This document shows, piece by piece, positions 35,601 to 44,160 of a stretch of 64,000 nucleotides of DNA. Location of the stretch: contig NC_134397.1 in assembly GCF_050003625.1 (NCBI RefSeq), positions 220,968,537 through 221,032,536 of the forward strand, in the 5' to 3' direction. The DNA is from Haematobia irritans (lineage: Eukaryota; Arthropoda; Insecta; Diptera; Muscidae). The translations under genes were made by a program, and so were the position numbers. Positions within the stretch are counted from its first letter, which is position 1. Each line of letters starts with the position of its first letter. The notes under the pieces were generated by a model. It searched no databases. It was given only the letters and a program-made list of their open reading frames with translations, and had not been told where the DNA came from.

Positions 35601-38600
35601 AAAATCTTGACAAAATTTTGTATAGTAATAAAATTTTGACAAAATTTTCTATAGAAATAAATTTTTGGTAAATTATTTTTGGGGATCGGCTATATATAAC
35701 TATAGACCGATATGGACCAATTTTGGCATGGTTGTTAGCGGCCATATACAAGCGCAATGTACCAAATTTCACCACGTACCAAATTTCAACCGGATCGGAT
35801 GAATTTTGCTCCTCCAAGGGCTCCAGAGGTCAAATCTAGGGGTCGGTTTAAATAGCGTTTATATAATTAAGACCGGTATGAACCAATTTTTGCATGGTTT
35901 CTAGATACCATATACTAACACCACGTACCAAATTTCAATCGGATCGGGTGAACTTTGCTCTTCCAAGGGGCTCCGGAGGTCAAATCTGGGGATCGTTTTA
36001 TATGGGGGCTACATATAATTATGGACCAATATGGACCAATTCCTGCATGGTTGCTAGAGACCATATACTAACACCACGTACCACATTTCAACCGAATCGG
36101 ATGAATTTTGCTCATCCATGAGGCTCCGGAGATCAAATCTGGGGATCGGTTTATATGGACCAATTTGTGCATGGTTGTTAGAGACCATATACTAACACCA
36201 TGTACAAACAGCTGAATCGGATGAAATTTGCTTCTCTTAGAGGCTCCGCAAGTAAAATCTGGGGATCGTTTTATATGGGGGCTATATATAATTATGAACC
36301 GATGTGGACCAATTTTTTCATGGTTGTTAAATACCATATACTAACACCATGTACCAAATTTCAGCCGAATTGGATGAAATTTGGTACATGGAAATAGAGG
36401 CTCCGCAAGTAAAATCTGGGGCTATATATAATTATGGACCGATGTGGACCAATTTTTGCATGGTTGTTAGAGATCATATACTAACACCATGTTCCAAATT
36501 TCAACCGGATCGGATGAGTTTTGCTTCTCTTAGAGGCTCCGCAAGCCAAATCTGGGGATCGGTTTATATGGGGTCTATATATACCCAGCAAAAAAAGAGT
36601 TTCCAAAAAAGTAGTTTGGATCCCCAATCTGTGATCCGGAAGTAGTGCAAACTTGGATCATCTCCAATGAATTTTACATGGGCTTGTCATAGGACGGAAG
36701 TACTCCCTTTTTCGACCCTTTGAATTGCTTTAGAAGTTGTGCCCAGGAAGTTAATTTGAATGAAGAAATTTAAAAGGCGAAATTTTTTTTTTCAACCAAT
36801 TTCACTTTTTTTCATCCATATGTTTTATTACACAATTATTTTCCTATTATCTAATTTTTACAATTTGAAAAACTTTTTCGCTCCGACAGGGGTTGAACCT
36901 GGGTTTGCTGGCACCATAACAGAACGCCTTAGCACACTCAGCCACAAAAACCATTGAACATAAAGCGTCGAAAAGTCAATTCAAATGTTTGTAATATGAT
37001 CGTAATACGACACCAAGGAATAACATTTTAATTGTTTCTCGAGATGTTCTTTATTAGTATGAACGAAAAAATAAGATTCGCAGGTTCAAATCTCACCAGC
37101 GGCAATTTTTTTATCAACTATTTTTCTAAAAAATTATTTTTTTATGTCATGCATTGTTTTTATTTTTTATTTTCGGCATATATTTTCGTATAAATATATT
37201 TTTTCCATTAAAAATCAACAAAAAATTTAAAAATTCTCGTAATTTTCAAAAGAACTTCCATGGAAGCGAAAAAGTCAAACGGCACAGGTTCAAATCCCAG
37301 CGGGGATGAAATTCATTTTTTTATTATTATTTTTTTTTTTTACTTTTTTATTAATTTCTATTTTTTTTAGTTTTTTTTTATTAGTTTTCTATTTTTTTGT
37401 AAAATTTAATTGTACAAAATTTGCACTTAAAATAGCCTGATTGCGTTCTTTCTAATACTTGTCCACAAGGACTGCATCGGAAGTAGAAAAAAATCATTGG
37501 GGGATCCCAAGACGCGCTTTAGAAGAAATAGAGACCATATACTAACACCATGTACCAAATTTCAACCAGAATTTTGCTCTTCCAAGAGGCTCTGCAAGCC
37601 AAATCTGAGCGTCGGTTTATATGGGGGCTATACGTAAAAGTGGTCCGATATGGCCCATTTGCAATACCATCCGACCTACATCAATAACAACGGGCCGACG
37701 GACATGCTTAGATCGACTCAGAATTTCACCACGACCGAGAATATATATATATATACTTTATGGGGTCTTAGACCAATATTTCGATGTGTTACAAACGGAA
37801 TGACAATGTTAATATACCCCCATGCTATCGTGGAGGGTATAAAAACCAATATTGTGAAAGGCTGGGGCTTTTGACACTTGACAATACAAGCTTCTCATTA
37901 AAATATGACGTGTTATTACAAGGTTGTAACCGGCCGAAATAAATAGATGTTAATGAGCACTTTCAACTATGGAAAACAATATTCGAATAAAATTCGAATG
38001 GCCAGTTTCTCATCCTGCGATTAATACTTAACCAGAGGATAGACCACCGGTTAGTAAAATTTTTGTATGGGATCAGCTGTTTTATTGACACAAGAAATAA
38101 TAACAAGACATTGCGAAATCGGCCCTAATTTACATTAATCTATTAACTTAGACACGAACATTTTGCTATTTGTATTATCTCACCCCTCTATGCAATCAGA
38201 TTTGTATGGGAGGTACATGAAAGAGTTTTCCGATCAGAACCAAAATTCACATTTTTCTTAGTTTTGTGCCATTAACAAGTCACTTTAAAGTTTCGCTTTC
38301 CTACGAAGCGTCCTTCAATTTTTGTCCATTAGTTGTATAGGCTCGAAGCACTGTGCGAAGCCACCATGAAAGAAAATGTAATTTTATATTGTATTAAATT
38401 TTAACTAAAATATTTTATTAATTGCAACATGATTCAATTAAGTTTAAATCATAAAAAAGTTTATATCATAAAAAATCATAATTTCTTTCTGCTGTTTAAA
38501 AAAAAATTATATTTTGGAAGAAAAAATTGGAATTAAAAATTTATTAAAATGCCTTTAGAGCTACACGCTCATAAAAAATCGCTTCTGTAACATATACTCC

Positions 38601-41600
38601 CAAACATATTTTGCTTCAAGCATATACATTTTTGGGTATTGCCCAAACATTTATATGTTTGATCTCTTCCAATATAAAATATGTTTGAAAGCATATTAGT
38701 CTAAACAATATATGTTTGGGTAGTCTAAGTTCCAAACATTTTGTATTTTTGCATCCAAATTCAATAATGTCGTCTTCCAAAAAACAATATGTTATTATGT
38801 GAACATATAATATGTTTGGAAGCTGTTTGCACCCAAAAATATTATATGCTTAAAAAAAATTCTCCCAAACAATATTGTGCTCAAAATTTTATTTATTTAT
38901 ATATTAACAATCATAACGAATTATGAAAATAAACAGTTAATATAGGTGCTAACAACATAGGTTTTCGACCTGAATGCTCAAAATTTTGTTTCTGCCCAAT
39001 TGTATATTCCCTCACATCTTTCTCACTTCCACGAGATTTTTTAGTTCTTAGCACCTTTTTCTGTAATACAAACATTGTAGAAGAAATTATTCAATTGTAA
39101 GATTTTTTTATTTTAATTTTACCTTTTGCCGGACGGGGATTCGAACAGCGGACCACACAGTTTGTAAGGATCAAAGAAGTAGCTGATCAATTGCCCAAGG
39201 AAAAATAAAATGTTAATTTTGTAATAACAAGCAACAACCACCAACTTAATTCAATATCGCTCCCTGTTAAATAGCGCTCCAAGCTACTAAACACATATAT
39301 GTTTATAGGCTATTTCTAAATTAATATATGTTTGCATCCAAGCATATTATATTTAAAAACATTTTATGTCCCAAACATAATATGTTCTAACATATTAACA
39401 TATATGTCCCAAACATGTTATGCTAGTTTATGAACATTATATGCTTGCACTCAAAAATATTGTGTTTACAAATTTGTGTTCCAAACATATAATGTTTATA
39501 GCCAAACATATGAAAAACAGTCTTTTTCATCCGTGTACATGAAGTTCTAGACAGAGACCATTTAGGTAAAATTTACACATTTGAAAAACTTATATGCTCA
39601 ATTTAAGCAAACTTCACCCAGTTAAGGAAAATATGAACTATTTTCATATTATGTAAAATTGTGTTCTTCATAAAACATTTTTCGCATTTTTAGTTCACGT
39701 CTTTAAAGTACACTGTTAGAAAAATATGTTTTTCATATGTTCCGATATAAACAAAATGTGTTTCGGGCACGATTTTAAACCACAATATATTTAAGTGCGA
39801 ACATGCAATTTTCCTAAACTAACACTAAATGTTTGGGACATCTATGTTAATATGTTAGAATATATTATGTTTGGGGCATGAATGTTTCATAAAAATCATA
39901 TGTGTGAATACAAACATATATAAATTTACAAATTTCAACTAAACATACATATGTTGTGATATTTTATTCAAAGCGACAGAGAGAGTATAGAGAGAAATAG
40001 AGATGGAAACCGGGAGAGTTGACGAAAGATATCAATATAACACAGCAAAAGAGTCAAAAGAGAACAATTTCTGTGAAACCGCTTGTATGTTGTTTCGGAA
40101 AACTGTTTTATGATAAGGCCAAAAATTTGATATGTTTAAGTCTAAATATTATTTAATTTGGATAAAGAGAATATACATTCTGAACCAAGAGAATAGACAT
40201 TTGAAAAACAAACAGTTTATGTTTTCGCCTTGAGAGCAGCATTTTATGTATGTGTGGACATGTGTTTTGTTTATCATTTTGGCATTATTTTTTTATTGGT
40301 TCGTTAAAAGAAATCAGGGGTCTTCATAAAAATAACGAAAGGGCACTATACTCTTTTTAGAGTTGGGACGGTAAAATGAAATAAGGAGGAAATAGTGAAA
40401 AATTACACAGTAAAATGTAAAAAAACAAAGTTTAGTTTCTCTTTATTAAAAAGTAGTCCACGAGGAGTTGACGGACACCATCAAATATAAAAGCGGGCAT
40501 TAAGTTCGACTTTTACAGCTAAAACAATTTAAAAAGTTTATTTTCTTTAAAATGAATTATTAAAGAAAAATAAAAGGAATTTTAGAGCGATGGTGTTAAA
40601 TGCTAGTAAAAAACTGTTCACTCCTAAATAAATTTATGTTTATATTATAAAATTATGTATGTATGTTTATACTCGACTCCACGTTCTTCTTTTGTTAGTT
40701 TTTGAATTCCTTCCAAATTTTAAAGTTTTGTACAAAAACAGTTTTTTATTACAAGATTGTTATTTTTGCAATAAAAAATAATATTTTATCCAAAAATCAT
40801 TCAATTTCGTTTATATCAAGCACTGTTACTGACTATAAATCTTTAATAACGCACATTTCGATGTTTCATTTAAAAAAATTAATATAGTATAAATATAAAT
40901 GTGTAAATTAAAAAAAAAAAAAAAAACAAACAAAAATGTTCGGTCGGAGCAGGGATTGAACCCACGACCCTTTGCATGCAAGGCAGACATGCTAACCACT
41001 GCTCCACGTGGCAAACAAATGTATGTTTCTGTTAAATAATGTTATGTTTGCATGGGCTCGTGGGCGCTGCAAACTATGCTATATAAATGTAACTTAAAAC
41101 GATAATTATCTACTGGTGACTATAACAGCTACGTAGCCCAGTGGATAGTGTGTTGGCTTACAAACTGTATGGTCCTCGGTTCGATTCTCCGTGCAGGCGA
41201 AAGGTAAAATTTAAAAAATTTATAAAAGTGAATAATTTCTTCAACATTATTTGTATTACAGAGAAAGGTGCCAATAACTAAAAAATTTCGTGGAAGTGAA
41301 AATTACGAGTATGTTAGGGAATGAGCACAATCGTGTTTGGGAAAAATTCTTCCAAGCATATAATATTTTTGGCTCAAAATGCTTCCAAACATATAATATG
41401 TTCACATAAAACAAACATATTAATGTTTCGGCAGTATGCAATAATATATGTGCTTCCTGCAAAATATGTTTGGAACATATGTTAAAGAAGCGATTTTTTT
41501 TGAGGGTGTAAGAAACATATTATCACTTTTGGCAAAACTGAACTAAAATCGACTAATTTTCATGAGCTAAAACAAACTTAAATCGGCCATAAAAAATTTC

Positions 41601-43347
41601 CTTGTTTTTTTTCTGGGGGTTAAACAAATTTACATAGCAGGTTGGCTGATAAGTCCTCGGTCTAACAAAGAAAAACACATTTTTTTTTTTTTTTGTTTTT
41701 ATAATTCAACATAGTTCCCTTCAAGAGCGATACAACGATTATAACGACCTTCCAATTTTTTGATACCATTTTGGTAGTACTCCTTCGGTTTTGCCTCAAA
41801 ATAGGCCTCAGTTTCGGCGATCACCTCTTCATTGCAGCCAAATTTTTTCCCTGCGAGCATACTTTTGAGGGCCAGATCTGGAGAATACGGTGGGTGGGGA
41901 AGCAATTCGAAGCCCAATTCATGAATTTTTGCCATCGTTCTCAATGACTTCTGGCACGGTGTGTTGTCTTGGTGGAAAAATACTTTTTTCTTCTTCATAT
42001 GGGGCCGTTTTGCCGCGATTTCGACCCTCAAACTCTCCAATAACGCCATATAATAGTCACTATTGGTGGCTTTTCCCTTCTCAAGATAATCGATAAAAAT
42101 TATTCCATGCGCATCCCAAAAAACAGAGGCCATTTCTTTGGCAGCGGACTTTTGAGTCTTTCCACGCTTCGGAGACGGTTCACCGGTCGCTGTCCACTCT
42201 GCCGACTGTCGATTGGACTCAGGAGTGTAGTGATGGAGCCATGTTTCATCCATTGTCACATATCGACGGAAAAACTCGGGTGTATTACGAGTTAACAGCT
42301 GCAAACACCGCTCAGAATCATCAACACGTTGTTGTTTTTGGTCAAATGTGAGCTGGCGCGGCACCCATTTTGCACAGAGCTTCCGCATATCAAAATATTG
42401 ATGAATGATATGACCAACACGTTCCTTTGATATCTTTAAGGCCTCTGCTATCTCGATCAACTTCATATTTCGGTCATTCAAAATCATTTTGTGGATTTTT
42501 TTGATGTTTTCGTCGGTAACCACCTCTTTCGGGCGTCCACTGCGTTCACCATCCTCCGTGCTCATTTCACCACGCTTGAATTTTGCATACCAATCAATTA
42601 TTGTTGATTTCCCTGGGGCAGAGTCCGGAAACTCATTATCAAGCCAAGTTTTTGCTTCCACCGTATTTTTTCCCTTCAGAAAACAGTATTTTATCAAAAC
42701 ACGAAATTCCTTTTTTTCCATTTTTTTTTTTTTCACAATAGCAAAAGTTGCTTCACAAAAGACGCTCTATCTCACAAACTAATTGACTTACAGACGTCAA
42801 ATTTTGACACGAATCATTTGAAGGTTGGTACTATATAAAAATAATATGCATTTAATACTAGCGACTATGTGTCAGACCGGGAACTTATCAACCAACCTGT
42901 TAGTATCGATATCATCACGACCTGTGGTATTTGATTGAAGCTTCGTAAAAAGTATTAAGTTTATCACTATCAATTGGTTTATCTTTTATATTTTAGAGTT
43001 GTATATACCGATTTCCTGAATAATTATCCAAGTGCATATTGATCGCAAAGTCTTTCAGTAATTGTTATTCGCTTGAGTTTTGGATTTTTTACTGTAATTC
43101 AAATAACTTCTCAAGAACTTGTGAATGTTACAAAACTCTTCTGTTCAAATCTCACCAAAGTTGATTTGTTCAGAAATTAAAATACTGACCATTCCAAATG
43201 TTAAAAGTAGACTCTTTTTAAAATGAAAGGTACTATTCTGTTTACATTTCCTAAATCCTACATACCTTTTCCCAAAAATCCAGTAGCTCCCGTCACAAAC
43301 ACCACTTTATTGCGGAAAAAATTCGTAATATTTTCATTGGATGACAT
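23569..43347 (-). CDS. Fatty acyl-CoA reductase FAR-A, complete eight-exon gene
   Basis: Exons in order: 43266-43347, 33766-33878, 33424-33672, 28935-29196, 26939-27134, 24083-24325, 23759-24016, 23569-23647. All introns are GT-AG and the phases agree (1,0,0,1,2,2,2), giving 493 residues, a usual length for insect FARs. Residues 15-27 hold the Rossmann motif VFVTGATGFLGK. The active-site pair is Tyr208/Lys212 in TYCFTK. The FAR C-terminal domain follows from about residue 370. The last 20 or so residues (GFGVILYLLWIFFI) are hydrophobic, suggesting membrane anchoring at the ER or peroxisome. The family makes fatty alcohols from acyl-CoA with NADPH. The predicted protein has no internal stop. 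The specific paralogue cannot be named. Intron 1 (9,387 bp) and introns 3-5 are mainly transposons. Confidence 0.93.
23759..24016 (-). CDS. FAR-A exon 7
   Basis: Acceptor TTATTACAG, donor AG|GTAAAT, 258 bp, phase 2 in and out. It encodes residues 383-467 of the FAR C-terminal domain, including RDFSFETSNTRTIWESMT, which matches the family's 'W.F...N...L...M' pattern. The 111-bp intron to exon 8 is ordinary. Confidence 0.9.
24083..24325 (-). CDS. FAR-A exon 6
   Basis: Acceptor TTTTCCAG, donor CAG|GTCTGG, 243 bp, phase 2 in and out. It encodes residues 302-381, with PPIYNLVPENANTIVWGTY (the conserved 'YN...N..WG' segment) and ending LMQKQPR at the start of the C-terminal domain. The intron to exon 7 is only 66 bp. 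Confidence 0.9.
24360..24570. other. FAR-A intron 5, short low-copy segment
   Basis: This is the 3' part of the intron next to exon 6. It has no recognisable repeat except an AT-rich tract. It includes CAACTGTCGTTCGCTAACGT TGACGCC, which I cannot assign. Confidence 0.3.
24755..25010. repeat. About 29-bp minisatellite with TTTCTATAGAAA palindrome (copy 1)
   Basis: Units of AATTTTCTATAGAAATAAAA plus TTTTGACA repeat about nine times with small changes. The same array occurs at 35519-35672 and 58795-59135, always just before the 153-bp monomers of family B, so it is part of that element. Confidence 0.85.
25883..26519. mobile_element. 637-bp MITE, CACTGAAAAAAA...TTTTTTTTCAGTG
   Basis: Near-perfect short inverted ends, inserted into the TTTATGGGGTCTTAG segment of Helentron B; the flanking dinucleotide is now TG rather than TA. 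The interior matches the MITEs at 18808, 32201 and 63871. It is non-coding. Confidence 0.65.
26603..26920 (+). mobile_element. Helentron-like family A fragment abutting FAR-A exon 5
   Basis: The text GATATATATGGGAGATATAT CTAAATCTGAACC and the microsatellite GGACTGACGGACAGACGG come from the monomer and tail of family A. The fragment ends about 20 bp from the exon 5 donor, so intron 5 is transposon-derived almost from its first bases. Confidence 0.6.
26939..27134 (-). CDS. FAR-A exon 5
   Basis: Acceptor TTTTTTTCCAG, donor AAAG|GTATAT, 196 bp, phase 1 in and phase 2 out. It encodes residues 237-300, with EEPIPGWIDNMQGGIG (the family's 'EP.PGW.DN..G..G' block) and FVPIDFCVNMIMALAW (the 'D.VPVD.vvN' block). 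Recognisable transposon text begins only about 20 bp beyond the donor. Confidence 0.92.
27258..28895 (-). mobile_element. Helentron-like family B tail fragment in FAR-A intron 4, split by a MITE
   Basis: The inverted tail hairpin (TACCCTGCACCATAGGATGA) is at the left. After the MITE at 27319..28746 the tail continues with ATATATATTTTGG, GTCCGTCCGTCTG and CTTGAAATTTGGCACAAGTAG TTCT to about 28895, only about 40 bp from exon 4. Central monomers are missing. Confidence 0.6.
27319..28746. mobile_element. 1,428-bp MITE with perfect 16-bp terminal repeats
   Basis: It starts CACCCAGAAAAAAGTG and ends with its exact complement CACTTTTTTCTGGGTG. It belongs with the element at 4820 but is much longer. 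At about 28160-28255 it contains three ATCGATTAC words and two ACGCGCAAACA words. There is no open frame of note. It makes up most of FAR-A intron 4. Confidence 0.72.
28935..29196 (-). CDS. FAR-A exon 4 (active-site Tyr and Lys)
   Basis: Acceptor ACATTTAG, donor TTG|GTAAGT, 262 bp, phase 0 in and phase 1 out. It encodes residues 149-235. AFVHVSSAFAN corresponds to the FVHVSTAYAN block of FARs, and TYCFTK provides the catalytic YxxxK (Tyr208/Lys212). The exon ends in FCIFRPGI, the 'RPSIV' strand. The exon starts upstream of the first Met seen in the simple open frame. Confidence 0.92.
29197..29710. other. FAR-A intron 3, 5' part: AATTGATC repeat and low-copy DNA
   Basis: At 29396-29530 there is a CACAAAAAAGTTTTTTCCTC start followed by AATTGATCCAATTGATAC words, like the repeats at 31472 and 62949. 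The rest has no recognisable coding or repeat content. Confidence 0.4.
29827..30938 (-). mobile_element. DD37E (ITm) transposon, 1,112 bp
   Basis: The ends AAGGGTGATACGGTCAAAAT and its complement ATTTTGACCGTATCACCCTT are near-perfect inverted repeats. The left flank is TA; the right flank is TT where the unoccupied repeat copy has TA, so one base has changed since insertion. It carries the degenerate transposase described separately. Confidence 0.85.
29921..30890 (-). pseudogene. DD37E transposase, frameshifted
   Basis: The C-terminal 200 codons (29921-30535) are open, with VLFWPDLASCHYGKKA holding the second Asp and TPELRPIEKYW the Glu. There are 37 residues between them, as in ITmD37E transposons. 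Upstream, 30528-30809 carries a helix-turn-helix region and VTPNRDDKQN, and ends TKFD at the likely first catalytic Asp. The two parts are out of frame, apparently two bases short, and at least one more shift lies near 30640-30730. The copy cannot make active enzyme. Confidence 0.85.
31293..31745. repeat. AATTGATCCAATT repeat (MITE-like) with flanking remnant
   Basis: From 31472 (CACACAAAAAAAATCTGATT) to 31740 (GTGAAATTTTTTCTGTGTA) the sequence is a weak inverted repeat made of AATTGATCC/TCAATTAAAA words. The preceding 150 bp (31310-31460) resembles the flank of a family C-type element and holds no gene. Confidence 0.5.
31746..32200 (-). mobile_element. ATATGTTTGG-family element, inverted copy
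   Basis: Runs from CCATATACTCCCAAAAACAC to GCCAAACATA and matches 55156..55637 in reverse. It contains AACAAAATATTGTTTTATTG and CCCAAACAAACTATGTTC. Its right end meets the next MITE. Confidence 0.6.
32201..32863. mobile_element. 663-bp MITE, CACTGAAAAAAATG...CTTTTTTTGAGTG, TA duplication
   Basis: Intact copy with TA at both flanks (32199-32200 and 32864-32865). The interior includes CTTTGGCTCGGAATCAATAC, the same site into which the SINE inserted in the copy at 18808. It is non-coding and lies in FAR-A intron 3. Confidence 0.75.
32864..33423. other. FAR-A intron 3, 3' part: Helentron B fragment then low-copy DNA
   Basis: 32885-33020 is one degenerate family B monomer (GGGTTTATATGGGGCCTCTA, GGACTGATATGTACTAA). 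From 33020 to the exon 3 donor at 33424 I see no repeat or gene. Confidence 0.45.
33424..33672 (-). CDS. FAR-A exon 3
   Basis: Acceptor TATGCAG, donor AAG|GTAAAT, 249 bp, phase 0 at both ends. It encodes residues 66-148, with AVPGDCIEPQLGIS and VDIIVHCAASVRFNEPL, the highly conserved 'V.GD....LG(L/I)S' and 'V.H.AA.VRF.E.L' blocks that complete the Rossmann fold. Confidence 0.93.
33766..33878 (-). CDS. FAR-A exon 2
   Basis: Acceptor ACCATTGCAG, donor CCC|GTGAGT, 113 bp, phase 1 in and phase 0 out. It encodes residues 28-65, with ALIEKILRS and IYVLARPK, the 'vLiEKLLRS...IYlLvRPK' block that follows the cofactor loop. The 93-bp intron to exon 3 is open in the same frame, which makes a simple ORF look continuous, but its translation interrupts the family alignment. 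A mariner-like insertion ends 58 bp upstream of the acceptor. Confidence 0.92.
33937..34869 (-). mobile_element. DD41D mariner-type transposon, internally deleted, 933 bp
   Basis: The ends AAGGGTGATT and AATCACCCTT are inverted, and both flanks are TA. It carries the 3' part of a transposase gene in the same orientation as FAR-A. It sits in FAR-A intron 1, with its near end 58 bp from the exon 2 acceptor. Confidence 0.85.
34044..34801 (-). pseudogene. DD41D transposase, N-terminal region deleted
   Basis: 217 open codons contain ILFSDEAHFWLN (first Asp), MWFQQDGATCHTA (second Asp) and CDLTPLDYFLWGYVKSKVY (third Asp), with 41 residues between the last two. That spacing defines the DD41D (rosa-like) mariner group. 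A short start, MVSKRKMLSM, occurs at 34801, but the DNA-binding domain expected between it and the catalytic part is missing (roughly 100 residues). The catalytic core looks intact, but the protein could not bind ends normally. Confidence 0.85.
34870..35283. other. FAR-A intron 1 segment, no gene recognised
   Basis: Low-copy AT-rich DNA between the DD41D element and Helentron B copy 4. A 65-codon open frame (35105..35302) has no family signature. Confidence 0.3.
35284..37842 (+). mobile_element. Helentron-like family B element, copy 4, in FAR-A intron 1
   Basis: Head with TATACGGCCGTAAGTTCG, minisatellite at 35519-35672, about six monomers (35690-36590), tail with GGGCCGACGGACATGC and hairpin ATACCCCCATGC...CGTGGAGGGTATAA. 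A CCCAGCAAAA-type repeat (36594..37528) interrupts the last monomers. The copy is non-autonomous. Confidence 0.72.
36594..37528. mobile_element. CCCAGCAAAA-family element with three tRNA-like B-box segments
   Basis: It begins CCCAGCAAAAAAAGAG. A minus-strand tRNA-like segment lies at about 36880-36955 (A-box-like GTGGCTGAGTGTGC, B-box GGTTCAACCCC). Plus-strand B-box-like segments lie at about 37081 (CAGGTTCAAATCTCACC) and 37285 (CAGGTTCAAATCCCAGC). No GCTGGG terminus is present at the right, so that end appears truncated. Confidence 0.55.
37843..38573. other. FAR-A intron 1, low-copy segment and MITE remnant
   Basis: 37850-38360 shows no repeat or coding match that I can name. From about 38365 (CATGAAAGAAAATGTAATTT) it resembles an inverted piece of the CACCCAGAAAAAA MITE family, which resumes after the next element at 39536-39710. 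Confidence 0.4.
38574..39535 (-). mobile_element. 962-bp TA-flanked ATATGTTTGG-family element with a tRNA-like segment
   Basis: The ends CACGCTCATAAAAAATCGC and GTCTTTTTCATCCGTG lie between TA dinucleotides. The interior is full of CATATGTTTGGG words and contains a minus-strand tRNA-like segment (about 39121-39178) with B-box TGTTCGAATCCCC and the GCAAAAGGT ending shared with the tRNA-like pair elements. Confidence 0.65.
39711..41508 (+). mobile_element. 1,798-bp TA-flanked element with divergent tRNA-like pair, copy A
   Basis: The start CACTGTTAGAAAAATATG and end TTTTTTTTGAGGGTG are flanked by TA. A near-identical copy lies at 56061..58220. The tRNA-like pair is at 40941-41013 (minus; B-box GGGTTCAATCCC) and 41127-41198 (plus; A-box TAGCCCAGTGG, B-box GGTTCGATTCTC). 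A 62-codon minus open frame across the first unit is an artefact. It lies in FAR-A intron 1. Confidence 0.75.
41637..42900 (-). mobile_element. Himar1-type mariner, copy 1, 1,264 bp, both ends present
   Basis: The ends GCAGGTTGGCTGATAAGTCC and its complement side ACTTATCAACCAACCTGT are flanked by TA (41635-41636 and 42901-42902). Both the ends and the coding region match Himar1, apart from scattered changes and small deletions. It lies in FAR-A intron 1, close to exon 1. Confidence 0.92.
41699..42736 (-). pseudogene. Himar1 transposase with the third catalytic Asp deleted
   Basis: An uninterrupted frame of 345 codons. The N-terminal helix-turn-helix domains (STIIDWYAKFKRGEMSTEDG, KISKERVGHIIHQYF) and the linker WVPRQL are present. 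The first Asp is in YVTMDETWLHHY and the second in VFFHQDNTPC. The third, which should follow HPPYSPDLAP, is gone: SPDLA runs straight into LKSMLAGKKFG, a loss of about nine residues (27 bp) that keeps the frame. It also has His-to-Gln after NTPC. The open frame is deceptive; without the DD34D triad the enzyme should not cut DNA, although end binding could persist. Confidence 0.9.
42903..43265. other. FAR-A intron 1, 5' end, low-copy
   Basis: About 360 bp between exon 1 and the Himar1 copy, with no repeat found. A first intron often carries regulatory sites, but I can point to none. Confidence 0.3.
43266..43347 (-). CDS. FAR-A exon 1 (start codon and cofactor-binding loop)
   Basis: The ATG at 43347 starts MSSNENITNFFRNK followed by VVFVTGATGFLGK. 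The donor AAAAG|GTATGT leaves phase 1, matching the exon 2 acceptor 9.4 kb away. The ATG five bases further upstream is out of frame. The short N-terminal lead before the Rossmann strand is normal for insect FARs. Confidence 0.9.
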
Positions 43348-43595
43348 TTCATCGGTTCTATCACAACAAAAATTTAACCACGATAAATTGTAATTCTTTT
43401 CAAAACAAAGGTAGCAAACATATTAACCAATATTTAACTTAGTAAACCATTTATATTAGTTCATTATTCATATAGGGTTCATTTAATATTAATATATGTC
43501 TACCATTAATATTGAATAAATAAATATTAACTTATACTGATTATTAGAAGTTGTTAATTATGTTTACTTCATGGAGTCTTGATTACATAGTAGAC
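43348..43595 (-). promoter_or_regulatory. Putative 5' UTR and promoter region of FAR-A
   Basis: The 250 bp upstream of the FAR-A ATG are AT-rich and free of recognised repeats. An ATATAAAT word on the minus strand (about 43449-43456) could be a TATA element about 105 bp upstream of the ATG. No transcription start is proven. Confidence 0.3.
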
Positions 43596-43780
43596 TATGT
43601 CGACATGTGGGTATTCTGACCGTATTTGCCTGAATCGGAAGAACGTATATGTGAAGGCAGTATCTAAATCTGAATCGATTTGGATTAAATTCGGCACTCC
43701 TAAATTTGCCCCCATCGAATGAACATATACGAGTATATGGGAGCTATATTTCAACACACTTAACCCTTAAATGCACAAGA
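43596..43780 (+). mobile_element. Helentron-like family A fragment
   Basis: GTATTTGCCTGAATCGGAAG and GCAGTATCTAAATCTGAATC match the head-to-monomer junction of the copy near 18120. It is truncated at both ends. Confidence 0.5.
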
Positions 43781-44160
43781 TCACCGATTCCTCCGAAAAA
43801 AATATATAATATGCAAAATGGTAAAAAAAGAACATCTGCATACCACATTTTTTTTTTCAAAAAAAAAAAAATTATGTGTTTTTTTGAAAAAATAGTGTTG
43901 ATATCTTAAAAAGTACAGTGCGCATTGAACTAAGTTTTTATTTACAAATAAACAATTTGATTGTAGTAGATAATAGAGATATTTTTACACTACACAGTTT
44001 TTTACCAACATTACTCTCATTTATGGTAAATATTATTTAACTTCCAATCTGCAGTTTTTTGAATTTTTGGTTAAAATTTGATTTTCAATTTTGACTGCAG
44101 ATTACTCAGAAGTACTAAAAACTTTCCGGAAAGAAATATTTTTAGAAATAGCTTTATGAT
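43781..44160. other. AT-rich spacer, no gene seen
   Basis: Contains TTAAAAAGTACAGTGCGCAT, echoed at 44750-44775 (TTAAAAGATACAGTGTGCAT) on the other side of the following MITE. Otherwise only A/T-rich low-complexity sequence. Confidence 0.3.
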
